Shown here: piece after piece, positions 13,379-25,130 of the stretch
Layout: each line of letters opens with the position of its first letter
How positions within the stretch are numbered: position 1 is the first letter of the stretch
Source: Orbilia blumenaviensis
Lineage: Eukaryota > Ascomycota > Orbiliomycetes > Orbiliales > Orbiliaceae
Assembly (NCBI GenBank): GCA_036872755.1
Contig: JAVHNS010000002.1
Span: 1,240,001-1,304,000, forward strand
DNA length: 64,000 nt
Direction of reading: 5' to 3'
Notes under the pieces: generated by a model
Database searches by the model: none
What the model was told of the DNA's origin: nothing
The model's input: the letters and a program-made list of their open reading frames with translations, nothing else
Translations under genes and position numbers: made by a program

Positions 13379-16300
13379 TTACTGACAAACAAATTTCATG
13401 GTCCCGCAAAGGATTGCTGTCCATAGCCCCCTCGCGATATCCCTTTCTTGTAAAGCGTCGAAAAGTTGATACATAGCCTCTTTCGTTTGATTAACTCCCA
13501 ACAATGCCGTCAGTCCCTGTGGCAAACTCTCGGAGAGCAAAACTCTCGCTTTCCGCTTTAATTCCTCCTTCTCTTCTTCAGTCCGAGATTTCTTCGTCAG
13601 TTCCCACTTCTTTGCTTCTGCTGGTGTTGGTAGTGCGTTTTTGCGAACTTGGCGGATATAATCTGCAATGACCTCCGGTTTGGTATTGGCTTCCAGGACA
13701 TCGGATTGGATCATATTGCGCAAACCAGCCAGTTGCGAATTTCCGGGCCGGAGTATGACGGATTTCGCGATGTTAAGGAAGGAGCGCCGAATCATCCAGG
13801 CAGTTGATAAGCCATATAACTCGTTAATGATCGAAAACATAATTTCCAGGACATATTGAGTTTCAGTTTCCGTGATCCCCTCAAAGATAGCAGCGGGTGG
13901 GATGTGTGGTGTATAGCCTGATATTAATAATCAAGAGTTAGTTGATGTTCGTGGAGGAATCCGGAAGGTTGGCCCATGGGACTTACCAAAGTCGCCTTGT
14001 TCAGACGCCCTGTCATAATTATCTATTTCGCTTGGTGGAGGCGGGAGGGAGATTCCATCCAGCTCTTGTGGGAGAGGCTCCTCGAACGTCATCGTGATAT
14101 TTTCAGATTCCAGGGTTGGATCCCTCTCGAGGAGCGACGGAGTAGATTGTGCCAGTGTATCCTCATCGTCGCTTGCATTCACCGTAGACAGATTTGAAGA
14201 CCTTGCGGCTACACTGGCTGATCTCCGTGGTGGAAGTGGTGGGTTCGTAGCCCGTCGTGTCAATTGAATGCTGAACCTTCCACGATTCTCGAAAGGAGGC
14301 TCGACTAGCGAATCGTCCTGAGGGATAATGGGCGTCTCCGCATTTTCTTCGATTAGGTTGGCGCGAGAGGCTGCCCTGGAGGCATTGTTTGAGATAAACC
14401 CGAAGGGTGAACGATTCTCGGTTCGCTCAGACGGTGATTGAGCCGGGCTCTGCTGCGATGTCAGTGCTTTTTTGATTCCACCGAAGAATGCCTTACTGCC
14501 CTCGCTAGCAGACTGCGGAGCTTTTGTGATAGTGCCTAGGATGTTTTTCCCTACGCTCTCGAGCGAGGTATTGCTACGCCAGGGCATAACTGGAAACTCC
14601 GGCTTCGACTGCTTCTCACGCTCACGCTTATCCTCATCCTTCTCAAAAAACTTATAAAGCGCCTCAGTTTTCACTAGGGGCTCTTCACTAAGTGCCATTC
14701 GTAGATAGAATTCCAGCATGGCAACAACTTCATCTATAGATCTATTCCTCCATGTAGGCAGACCCTCCTCCGCGAATGCCATCATGTACTTTTCGCAACC
14801 GGAGATTCTCGCAACACTAAACACAGTAGTATGTAAATTCTCGAAGTCCTGATAAGTCCTCATCACAATCCGTCCAGCCGAAGCCAAAGGTTCAAGTTGA
14901 ATCATGAATTGATTTTTGGGTTTCGACCTTAGAGTCCTTGATGGATCAGGGGTCGGGCCAGTATCTATTACCGTTACTCTTGCGTTTAGAAGCCCGATAC
15001 CAGGTGAAGGCTTGGTTTGCTCAACGGCCTGTGAAGGGTAGATTCCGCTACGGCTTGACTCCGAACTCGTTTTGTGTGGTGTCATGGAAAGTTCCGACAC
15101 ACTAGCGCGTGAACTCGCACTCGATGATGCCCTCTTTGGAGGCATTTCGATTGGGGAACGTGGTGGACTATCAACCGGACTCTGATTTTGGCTAGTTGGA
15201 AGCATTTCCGGGTCATACCTTTCCAGAAAGCTATTATAGTTCTCATTTGAACGGTACCCGTTTTGAACATCCTCAAGTAGATGGGTTTTAATTGATTTCT
15301 CGATTGACGGGCTGTTCGTAGGGTGTGTACTGTTCGTGCCGTCTGCGCCGTTTACACCGTTTACGCCGTTGGAACCGTTGGAACCATTGACATTCTTCGC
15401 CCCATTTGTAATGTTATGCTGCATTGAGGCCGGTCGGAAATTTTCCTTTTGGGTTGTCGGGGATTGAGTAGCAGATTTAGACTCTGCTGGTATGATGGTT
15501 GAAACTTTTGGCAGATTTCCCTGAGCAGCGCCTGCGACACTTCTGTCGAAGGCTTGAAGCACTGCACCAACTCCTTCTTTACTCGGCCCGGCGCTTTCCT
15601 TCTGCTCAAGAAAATGGATGATCCATTCATTGATAAATTCCGGGTCGCTGAACTTTTCAACCATATTCCAGAGTATAACGCTTCGGACAATGTTATTTAA
15701 AAACAGCGCGACGGGTTCACTGCTCTTCAAATCGCGTGGTGCAAACTGTTGAATGATATCCGATGAAAGCTCCCTGAGTTTCTTGTCCTGAGCCCCGCGA
15801 TGAACTAGATCCGCTAGATCCGACCTCGGATTCGCGGAGATATAAGCTTGGACACCGGTCCTAAGCTCCCTATTTACGCTGAGTGCCCGAGATAGATCTT
15901 GCATGAAGGTCGTCATTGTGCCTGACATGTTGATAACGGACCAGAAGAATACATCGGCCGGACGTTTGTTGTTCATATGTTTTGAAAACCGAAGGAAAGT
16001 TTGGGCTAGGTAGTGGTGGCATGTTGCAGGGAAAGACGAATCGTCAGGGATGAGTGGCATGTACCACGAACTATATATCATGATTAGAATCAGATGAACA
16101 ATATATCGAAGGCATGCTTCCCAAGTGCTTACTTGATACAGTCCTTGACGACAGCATTGCAGAGTTCGTCTAGGGCACTTCCGACCTTTGGATTGAGCGA
16201 CGAAAAGTCGCTAACAGCATCTTCTTGCGACTTCTGTGGATAGGTTAGCTACGGGCATAGCCTGACTCTCCAAATCGATACGGGAATCTACAAACCTTCT

Positions 16301-16799
16301 CTTTAGTGTTATCAGATTCTTCTGTTGAAATGGATCCTTTAGTTTTTGCTAGTGATTTTACAACATCCGACAGGCCATTGTGATTCTGGAGAGCGGCATG
16401 GAGCATGGCTCCTAGAAATGTGCCGACCAGGAGCAGGCCGATCTTCCCAAGCACTGTACTCATCAATAGAGCTACAACTGACAAACCAGCTATCAAAGTT
16501 GTTTCGGATGCATTACTGGCCGCTGATAGCAATCTGTCTAGCAATGGCGGTACTTGTTCCTCAGATTGCGATTTTGTTTCAAGATTTGGAGTTGTGATAC
16601 CATTGTCGGTTGGGCCTGGATGCATTGTTGTGCTGGTGTTGCTGGTGGTTGAAACGGGGAGTAAAGAAGACAACTCAGGCTCTGGCCTTGGTGTGGAATC
16701 TGTTTCCTCATCTTGGGATATTGTGAATTCATCCACAGCTATCGGGAGCGTAGATAGCACTGGTGGCGAACCAGAAGCATCGGAGGTGGGTATCGGCAT
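13379..16799 (-). CDS. PXA-PX-Nexin_C sorting nexin, membrane-anchored (SNX13/Mdm1-like)
   Basis: Phosphoinositide-binding protein of endosome/ER contact biology by family, 1075 residues in four exons: 16799..16296, 16233..16133, 16070..13987, 13917..13379. Residues about 101-137 form one or two hydrophobic helices (TLIAGLSVVALLMSTVLG...), giving an N-terminal anchor. A PXA domain follows (about 170-380; CINSWYMPLIPDDS and NKRPADVFFWSVIN). After a low-complexity linker with Asn-Gly repeats (NGSNGSNGVNGVNG) comes a PX domain (about 563-690; RTYQDFENLHTTVFSVARISG, then PTWRNRSIDEVVAMLEFYLR). The C-terminus from about 897 (GYTPHIPPAAIF...) is Nexin_C and is created by the last splice. Unlike yeast Mdm1 and human SNX13, no RGS domain is evident between PXA and PX. 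Confidence 0.9.
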
Positions 16800-18944
16800 G
16801 TTAGGCCAAATGTATAGATGGAGACGTCGCCTGCGGCGGAAGGAGAGGTGAAGATCGGTGTTCTACTGTCGATATCTGGCCCCTTCCCCACTTCGCAGCA
16901 TCTCCTCTATAAGGCTTCGGTAGATATTGACAAATATCCTTATTATAGCGACAACAGAAAAAACAGACTTATTGTTTTTTTGGTTTTTTTCGGGATTCGA
17001 AGGTGTGATGGAATTGGTAGCAGACGGAACAAGAGAAGGTTCCTGGGCGGGATTTAAGGTTGCTGGAGTGGTTGTTGAGTTAATTGGCGAGCTGTCGCCT
17101 TAAGCTATGTCGCAGAGCAGAGCTAGAGACAGGGCGAACAAACAGGCCGGGTCCGGGTGACGTACAGCGGACAACTACTACTGCAAGCTAGAGCTGCAAC
17201 GGTTAACTTGTATAGCGAGTTGTCGCACAGGGCGGTCGGATTCCGAAGTATCAAAAGCCAGCTTTGATACGTGTCGACAGGAAATCTCGGAAGAATGTAA
17301 AATGTGAACGTGAATGTGGATGTGCTGGGTACTTGGGTAGTTAAGTTACCTAACTAGTGGACAGTGGGTGACTAGGTAGTAGTAAAGTAATTGACAGGCA
17401 CTGACGGCTCAATTGTAAATATGTTTGCGATCCTAAAGGAATCCCGGGGCAAAGTTTGGCCCGAGTCTATATATATAAAAGGAGAGTGGAGCTTCGAGAC
17501 TACTACCAGACTGTCGACTGTCAATCAATGTATCCGTCCAGGGCCGGTGAGGGCGATGGTTAAGGCTGTTTGATGGCAGCTTCGCTAGCTCGTTTGGATA
17601 GCACTGGCCACCTAATTGGTATTTTATATCAAACTGTTGGGGGGAAACGAGACGCCGACGCCGAAGTTGCAGTTGCGGCTACAAAGTCAAGCTGGTTTGG
17701 TGATATGATGTTATTGAAATCGATGGACGGGATCGAGATAAGGGATAAAAAGATATCGCTGTCAAAAAAAAACCCACTCATTTAATCCATTTCCAATTTC
17801 TAAACGTGGGCTCGGGATAATCTTGGGATCCTCCTTTGACGAGCGAGCGAGCATGGCACCGAAACCTGAGGCCTTGGCACATCCGACACACTCAAAACCG
17901 CGAATCTAATTTCCAAAACGAAGGGGTAGGTCTTGCCACTTACCCGGGGGCAGGACAAACGTTTTTTTTTTTTTTTTTTGTCGATGGCTGCCAGATCTAA
18001 AACTCATTCTAGCGGTGCTGGAGTAGAGTAACTGTTTTTCATTTTCATTTTCATTTTTTATCTTCTCCGCTCAGAAGCCTCCCTTTTTTTTTTTCTACAG
18101 GTGGTGCAGGCATACTTCAATTAAGCACTGATGTCGCCGACAGCATGGTCTCGTTGGCGACAGCATGATTCCAGACATGCCTAGGCGCTTGCCAACACAA
18201 GAAAGTTCGCTGGGACCAGCCTGCACTGTCGATATATATACTTAGCCAGTATTCTCCGGAATGGAAATGCGAATTCCGTCCCAACATGTTAACATGAAAG
18301 ACTATCATAGCGCCTAAGTTGGTTTTCGGGGGTTTGTATATCAAATTTGGAAATATAATTACAGCCCCTCCCTCCGCTGTGCCATTCCACCCCGCAGATC
18401 CAGCTATTCCAGTTTCCGATATATTAATACGAAGAAATATCTGAAGGCGACCTTCTCGCGCATGTCGCATACAATGTACTAATCACTCTAACCGCTTAAG
18501 CGTCCGGTTTCTGTCTTGATCATTGACGGGACCCACATTTCCCTGCATGTGAGTTTCGAGATAAGGTAGGCCATGCGTGGAGTCGACAAAGAAAGCTTAA
18601 ACGTCCACTTGTTTTTCAACTAAAAGTCTGCCTCATAAGATCCCATCTCATTTTCCTAATAGTATCATATGGTTTAAACAATAATTATTTTTACTCTTTC
18701 AAATAAAAACAAACTGCAGAGTATCTTGTACAGCTCTAGACAGATAAACCCCAGCCCAACACAATACCATCACAAAATCCAACAGGTCAAAACGCCCAGC
18801 ATTTCGTTAGTGTCAACATCGACATGCGTCTCCTTCTATATCCCCGCCATCCTTGTCCCATTCCAAGCCTACCCTTTACATCTGCCCTTTTCTGTTCCCA
18901 CTAATGAATTCCAGCTAAATATATATGCTCCGAAACACACCGAT
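16800..18944. other. gene-poor interval, divergent from SNX gene
   Basis: It contains the sorting-nexin promoter (right next to 16800), a T18 tract and three CATTTT repeats at about 18040-18058. Small frames (60-120 codons) show no family features. Confidence 0.55.
17962..17979. repeat. poly(T) tract, 18 bases
   Basis: Uninterrupted T run between ACAAACG and GTCGATGG in an intergenic stretch. Confidence 0.9.
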
Positions 18945-19744
18945 TTAATCGTAAAAACGGAAATCGATTGGGTAACCTCGACGAGCTGGCGTGGAACGAG
19001 GAGTGCTGCAGTCGAAGTTGTTACAGGTGTAGACACGGGACTAGATGTTTTCATAGTTGTTAGTATTATATTTCCATATGCATTTATAGCTTAAGAAACA
19101 TATATATATGGGGGACTCTACGAATCACGGCTTACCTTCGCCAATTTGACGCCCTTTACATTCTTCAATGGAAAGGCAAACTTCCCGTCCTCTTCCTTTT
19201 GCCAGTCCCTCCATTCACCGACTTCACAACCACCTGGGTTTGCAGGATCCAGATGTTCCGCTAGAAATATTCGGGCCGTATCCAGCCCTCTTTCAATACT
19301 GATAGCTTGGCTCCCCTGTCCGCCTGGGAACGATACAGTGAAAAAGTCACCAGGTGCCGGGAGCAAGCTTCCAAATGTACATGTCTTCTCTGGCGTGCTT
19401 GGATTAGGTTTGCACTCTTGGAACTCCTGCCCAAGTTCCCCAGAAAGCAGTCTATCACCTTCTATCCTTTTGATCTCGATAGACCCCATATGGCCGGCCT
19501 GATCGACAAGACCACCGTCCGGGGGTCCAGATTCGCGACCATCATATTCGTAGTACACCCGCTGAAAAGAGAGGTTGCACATTCTTGGTACAGCATGCAC
19601 TTGCTGCACTGGCTCCATAAGAGCTATACTCCTAGGCACGGGCGTAGGCATAGGCGTAGTTGGGCGCGGATTGTGCATGTTATCCAGCCAGCCAGACCAC
19701 CATGCGAACGTCGCCCATAGATCGATTGGACCAATTGCAACCAT
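18945..19744 (-). CDS. uncharacterised protein, two exons
   Basis: Not recognised. Predicted 234 residues from exons 19744..19136 and 19040..18945, joined in phase 0 with donor gtaagc and acceptor tctag. The second exon encodes SRVYTCNNFDCSTPRSTPARR and ends FRFYD-stop. Visible features: an aromatic N-terminus (WATFAWWSGWLD) too weak and too polar for a clear signal peptide, a Pro/Thr-rich patch (about 27-36), and paired Cys in the C-terminal half (CKPN, CTFG, CEVG, CNNFDC). The cysteine content fits a small secreted or disulfide-bonded protein, but a missed upstream exon carrying a signal peptide would be needed. The 203-codon first exon, good splice sites and matching phase are the evidence for a real gene; the function is unknown. 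Confidence 0.6.
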
Positions 19745-21119
19745 CTTTTTCGAGATGCTTAAAATTTAGAGGGGGTTGAAAAGGTGCTCTGGGGTATTAT
19801 GAGTAGCACAACTATGAGGAATAGTGATGCCTCTGGAAGGTTTGGTGGTTTGGATATAATGATCATCGAATTCAAAAAGGATTTCGGCCGCTTTATATCC
19901 TGTAGTGGCCACTGGGCCATCATCGTTTTTTATTATATTATTCTCCTGACTGTTGGTTTGAAAATTCTAGTGCAGTGATAGCGGTGGTGCTGATACCACT
20001 AATCTCCTCGAAGAACTAGAAGCAAAATACCTAAACATCGGGTAGAAAACCAGTGTCATCACCATATGCCAATTGCACTGTAGACATATACAAGTATGTG
20101 CACTATTATCAAATTTGAACTTCCCATGTCCCACCCCCCATGCTACTTCATGCTACTTTACACAAAGAACTTACGTTGGCCGAGCCCACGTGCAATTTTG
20201 TAGCTTCAGACTGGACAGAGCAGTGCTTTTTTGTAGAACTATAGAGTTGACAATTGTAACTAGTTGATAGCCAACCTAACTCTCGAACGCTAACGGATCT
20301 TGGAATGTCTATTTTATTGCCCATATAAAATTGGTTCCATCAACCAGTGCTTCAAACGGTGGCCGAAAGGTTCTGCAGCTGTATAGCGCTGTACAGGTAG
20401 CTAAGCTAACATTGCAACAATCCAACAACTCGCAACATTAACCCAGCATGCACAAGCCAAGCTCCCCAGCATCGATACGCCACCATCCAACGTTTCAGAT
20501 TAGATGGATCCAAAACTAAACTATATAAAAAACCACCGGCTCTATGGAACAGTGTGGACAAAGCGCAGGCCGACCTTATTTTGTGCCCTACCACCGGCGA
20601 CTCTAAAGTGCTTGGCCAATGAATTTTGAGTCATCACATAAATGCGGTTTTGTTCTGACGTGATGACGCTAGCTTTAGCCGCACAGCACTGTGCAGCTAT
20701 GGACCCTTAGATAAGGCCGAAATTAAATGTTCGCATTGACGTTACCGTTCGAATCCGCCCTTAGATTTGCTTATAAACTCGGTTTGGCCCGTCTAGAATT
20801 CTATAATCTGAATCACAGATCTGAGATTTGAAAAACCAATATTTCGTCACTGGCAAATTTATAATTCATCAATTGAACACGCATACGTTATACACAACAA
20901 CTCGCTTTCACCAGCAAGCTAACCCCCGCGCTTCTCCGAAAAAACCAAGAATACAATTGCAAACTGCTTCAGCAATTGTGCTTTGGCCAGCCTTTGAAAC
21001 CTGGCCTCCGATCTGATTTCGTACCTTGCAGTCGCACACGAAATCCCGCAACAACCTTAAATCGTCAACAATCCCTGACCGTTTTCCAACACCAACAACA
21101 CAAAAGTATCTTGAGAAAA
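19745..21119. other. divergent promoter region
   Basis: Lies between the unknown minus gene and the F-box gene. It is A+T-rich near both ends and contains a short direct repeat CATGCTACTT at about 20140. An in-frame extension of the F-box gene up to 20976 is possible but reads like leader sequence. Confidence 0.55.
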
Positions 21120-23022
21120 ATGTCTGAAAAGCCAACCGAGTTGAAACCCTCGTCAGGCGAGCTCGCAGATGAGCTCGAGTCCTTCAGGCGCCGATGGAAA
21201 CAAGATCTCCAATCCCAAAGGCAGCCATTAAGTGGGCCATCCCAGCCGAATCCGGACGCCTCTGCTTCATCATCAAACCCTACCGATCATAATACACACA
21301 AAGCTCCGCACAAGCGAAGACCTTCCCAGCATGCCCGTGATGTTGTTCCGCAAAATCTATTAGCTCAAAAGCAACATGATATCGATGAGTTTAGAAGCTT
21401 AGACCTAGACGTCCAACCCAGCCCTAGTCTTGGGCCTGGGGAGAGGACTTTGGATAGCGCACCGCTCACGACAGGCCTGGACCATTATGAGGCAGCCGTC
21501 GAAAAGGAGAAAGATGGAAGGATCAATGAAAGTGTTAGGTTGTACAGGAAAGCATTTAAGGTATATATGCATGGATATTGTATCCCATATTGGCCTATAG
21601 ATGAGGGCACGTGGGATATATAATGGGGCCCAAGGCGTACATTAGCTAACATGTCCCCAGCTTGACCCTTCCGTTCATGAGAAGTACAAGGAAAAACACT
21701 ATCCAAGCCAACCTACGTCAGAGAAACTGAAGAATCCGAAGACTACAGCGTACGTCGACGATAAGCCCTTTTGTGGGGTAACTGTAAGGCTAATAAACTC
21801 CGTATAGGACATCGGGAAAAAAGGTCCTCCCTACCGAAGAGTTGGTTAATACTTTCGCTGGGCTCCCCATACTCGCAGGAGACAATATCGACCTCGCCTC
21901 CCTTAAAGGGAATGATTCCTACAAGAAGGCACCGACATGTCCGATCTCTACGATACCGAGAGAAATTCTTATCCAGATATTCTTCAAGCTCGCCGACGCA
22001 GATCTCTCCTCGTTTGTCCGATCGGTGACTGTCTGCAAGTCAATATGTTATTTGATTTACACCGAACGGCAAATTTGGAGAGAGCTCTGTAGAAATGCAT
22101 ACGAGGATATGATATGGGGCCCGTCGTGGGCTTGTGATATCAGAGGCGAGCCGCTACTGGAGCATGATCCTGACAACGTAGAAACCCGGCTAGCTAGCCT
22201 TGGCATTATAGAAGAAGATGAAGATGAAGACTCTGATGAGGAAGAACCGTCGAAGTTTGATGTTCCACCAACCCGCCCATTTGATGAAATCGAAGTCATC
22301 AAGTACAACTCATCGTACAGATTGATGTTCATCGAACGGCCGAGGATTAGATATGATGGACTCTATATCTCAACCTGTAGATACCTTCGTCATGGGAACT
22401 ATATGACTAGTAGTTTCACGCTAGCGACTCCAGTGCACGTGGTCACATATTACCGCTACCGTAAGTCTATCCCATAATCCATATATACCTAGGCATGTAG
22501 TGTTTGAAAGAGTCCATCTAACTTAAAATAGTCCGCTTCTTCCCCTCCGGCTTCGCCATTCACCTCCTTACACCCGCAGAACCTTCTGATGTTGTCCATG
22601 ACATCACCCTCGACAACTACAACTACCTCGCCCTCACGAAATCTACAACATCATCAGCTCTCCCCTCCCGCTTCAACAACATAAAACACATCCTCCCCGC
22701 CCGCTGGCGCGTCCACTTCAACCCGGACACATATCCTTCGCCCAATTCAACTGATGAACCAGGCCATAGAATCGAAATCGAAAGTAAGGGTTCAGATACG
22801 GCTGGTCGGTATATTAACACCCTTGACCTAACTCTTAAGATGAGACCGAGGGGTATTGGCGGGCGGAGAGGATACGGTGATAGACTATCTTGGAACAGCT
22901 ACACTAGCTTCAATGTTTTGACAGAGGATAGAGGGTCGTATTCATTGAAGAATGACAAGCCTTTCTATTTTAGTAGGGTAAAGAGTTATGAACGGGAGGC
23001 TCTGAGTGGTCTCGGAGCCTAA
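21120..23022 (+). CDS. F-box protein, Hrt3 / FBXO9 (Pof7) type
   Basis: Substrate receptor of an SCF ubiquitin ligase, 557 residues in four exons: 21120..21560, 21661..21749, 21808..22460, 22532..23022. A TPR-like segment (about 118-157; GLDHYEAAVEKEKDGRINES then YRKAFKLDPSVHEKY, created by the first splice) precedes the F-box at about 217-265 (CPISTIPREILIQIFFKLAD...CKSICYLIYTERQIWRELC). The C-terminal half carries the family's conserved lines RPRIRYDGLYISTCRYLRHG and, after the third splice, LRFFPSGFAIHLLTPAEP. An acidic run (EEDEDEDSDEEE) separates the two. Length and order agree with S. cerevisiae Hrt3, S. pombe Pof7 and human FBXO9. The start at 21120 gives MSEKPTEL; an earlier in-frame ATG at 20976 is less likely. 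Confidence 0.93.
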
Positions 23023-23075
23023 AATGATGACACGGCCGCAATTATTTGTCCTAATTCTTGCTGTTGCAAGCCTGT

Positions 23076-23132
23076 CTTTTTTTTTTTTTTCTTCCTTTTT
23101 TTTTTCTTCTTCTTTTTTTTCTTCCTTTTTTT
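23076..23132. repeat. T-rich polypyrimidine tract
   Basis: 57 bases of T runs broken only by C or CTTC, immediately 3' of the F-box stop codon on the coding strand. Confidence 0.85.
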
Positions 23133-24444
23133 GAGGCAGATTGGCGAATATAGTAATAATTGGTACAAGACTGGCAATTAATATGACAGCGCAAAATCAA
23201 CCCCAAATCTGTTCCACAAAACTTATCTACCAATGAAAGACGATGGATTTTGATGGTGAATGGAAAAATATTTTTCAGGAGCTCTTTTAATGAGAAATAT
23301 AAACTGCATCATTACCTAATTACCAAGGATATACTGTATAGATTTAAGTAGCCGTATACTATCTATCCTGGGAGTATAGTGGCGACCAACGACACCATGC
23401 GGGCAAATTCAAGCGTGCGGCTGGCTATGTAGCAGTACTACTGCAATCATAGCCTCGAGAAATGGAGCTGAATGCAAAACGCGGTGTTACATGGCGCGCA
23501 TAGTGCGCCGTGGAGCCTCTGGTAGAACATGCGCATGCATACTTGATTTGCCGTCGTCCAATTAAAATTTCACGGTGGAGCAAAGGTGGGGGCGCCGTAC
23601 AGACCAAATGGTGCCAGCGCCATTCATAAGTTTTGGGAACTCGGACTCCCGCAATAGGGTTCTAGATTCTTCCTATGTGGATACAACAATTGCATTATAC
23701 CGGAAAGGTGGCGCAAAGTTAGTTACTATTAAATTAGTTAGTGTTTGATTGTAGATACACATATATGTATATTAAGTTATGGCGGCCAAAGTAAATCAAG
23801 ACAATATATATTACAACTTAAGCGAGGCATAAGTGTGTTAATTTTTCATAATTATTTTATATATCTGGTTATTCAACACGCGCACACTATTAGTTATAGT
23901 TTTATTTATTAGTAGAAAAGAAGTAGTCTGAACTTTTTGCCGTTTGGCTGTCTGGCTGTCTAATTGTTTGGCTTTTTTTCCAGTTTTCAACTAGGTGGGT
24001 AGGCTTGTGGCAGGCCAATAGCAAGTTAATAGCAGGCTGATAGTCGAGCATAATTATGAAAATTAACACATTTGTGTCTTGCTTGAGTTTTAATAAATAT
24101 ATATTTTGCGAAGTTGTAAAATATTTTTCGCGCAGTTCCGTATTATATATCGTTCTGACACGTTTCGGCTACCATACTAAGTTTATAAAGGGATGTCAGG
24201 TTATAGCGTTATCCGGAGGGCGCTCTGTCGGACGGGATACATTTTCAAATACAAGTTTTACTCTATCCTTCATTTACCAGCACATAACCAACGAGATTCC
24301 ATGCATATAACTAACTTATTCTATATCCCGATATCGCGATGGTAGTGCACTCGGGAATTTTGGGGAAACCGAATTGCCTATATATAGTCTCGTAGTATTG
24401 TGCAGTAAACAGGGTGGCTAGTTGGACACGCGTGCTATATGCTC

Positions 24445-24469
24445 AAAAAAAAAAAAAAAAAAAAAAAAA
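24445..24469. repeat. poly(A) tract, 25 bases
   Basis: Uninterrupted A run in an A+T-rich gene-poor stretch, about 660 bases upstream of the P450 gene. Possible retroposon tail; flanking target duplications were not evident by eye. Confidence 0.9.
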
Positions 24470-25130
24470 CGAATGGACTCCTTTTAGTTTGAACCAGGTG
24501 GGGGGGTAAATAGCCTTGTTAAACTATCAAAGTTATGCCAGCAAATTTCGAATTACTTAAAAATACTTAGGTATGCAATAGGTATGTCTAATGCAATGCT
24601 AAAGTTTTTGGCAAGTTTTATCCGCCATGCAATAGCCTCGGCGGATCCGGAAATGCAAGTACTACCAGGCCCTAAATCCGCAGAATAACTATAGATTGAG
24701 CGATGGGCAGGCACACCACTAACATGTTCTATTTGCGTTGTGGGTGTTGGAGATCTGTCAGTAGCGACGCTAGTTACCAAAGAGTCGAGATAGATTATCT
24801 AATATTAGCAAATGTATATCAAATTTAAAACCAAACCACTGACACGTTGGCGCTTCGATAATCAGGTAAAACGATATCTCCTTCAAGGAGTGTTCAGAGT
24901 AGAATCTTCGCAGTCAATTCTTAATATTAAACAGTTCCCCTAAGATCCAGCTACAGGAATTATACTCGATTATCGCAAGTACAAGGCACGACTGGTAGCT
25001 TATCTGATATATCGATACCAATTCGTGAATCAAATCCGACACCAAAAATACAACAAACTAAAGCGCAACAGAAAAGACTCCAGGTCTCGGTTTCAAGACG
25101 TCCTCAGTATCCGTCAACAGATTCGCACCG

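Larger units (their letters stand above)
23023..25130. other. A+T-rich gene-poor stretch
   Basis: 3' flank of the F-box gene with a pyrimidine tract, then about 1.5 kb of markedly A+T-rich sequence with many TATATA/ATAT words and a poly(A) run. No supported gene. Confidence 0.6.

Noticed and set aside
20735..20770. tRNA B-box-like GTTCGAATCC
   Set aside because: No matching A-box or acceptor-stem pairing at the right distance; no tRNA called anywhere in the window.
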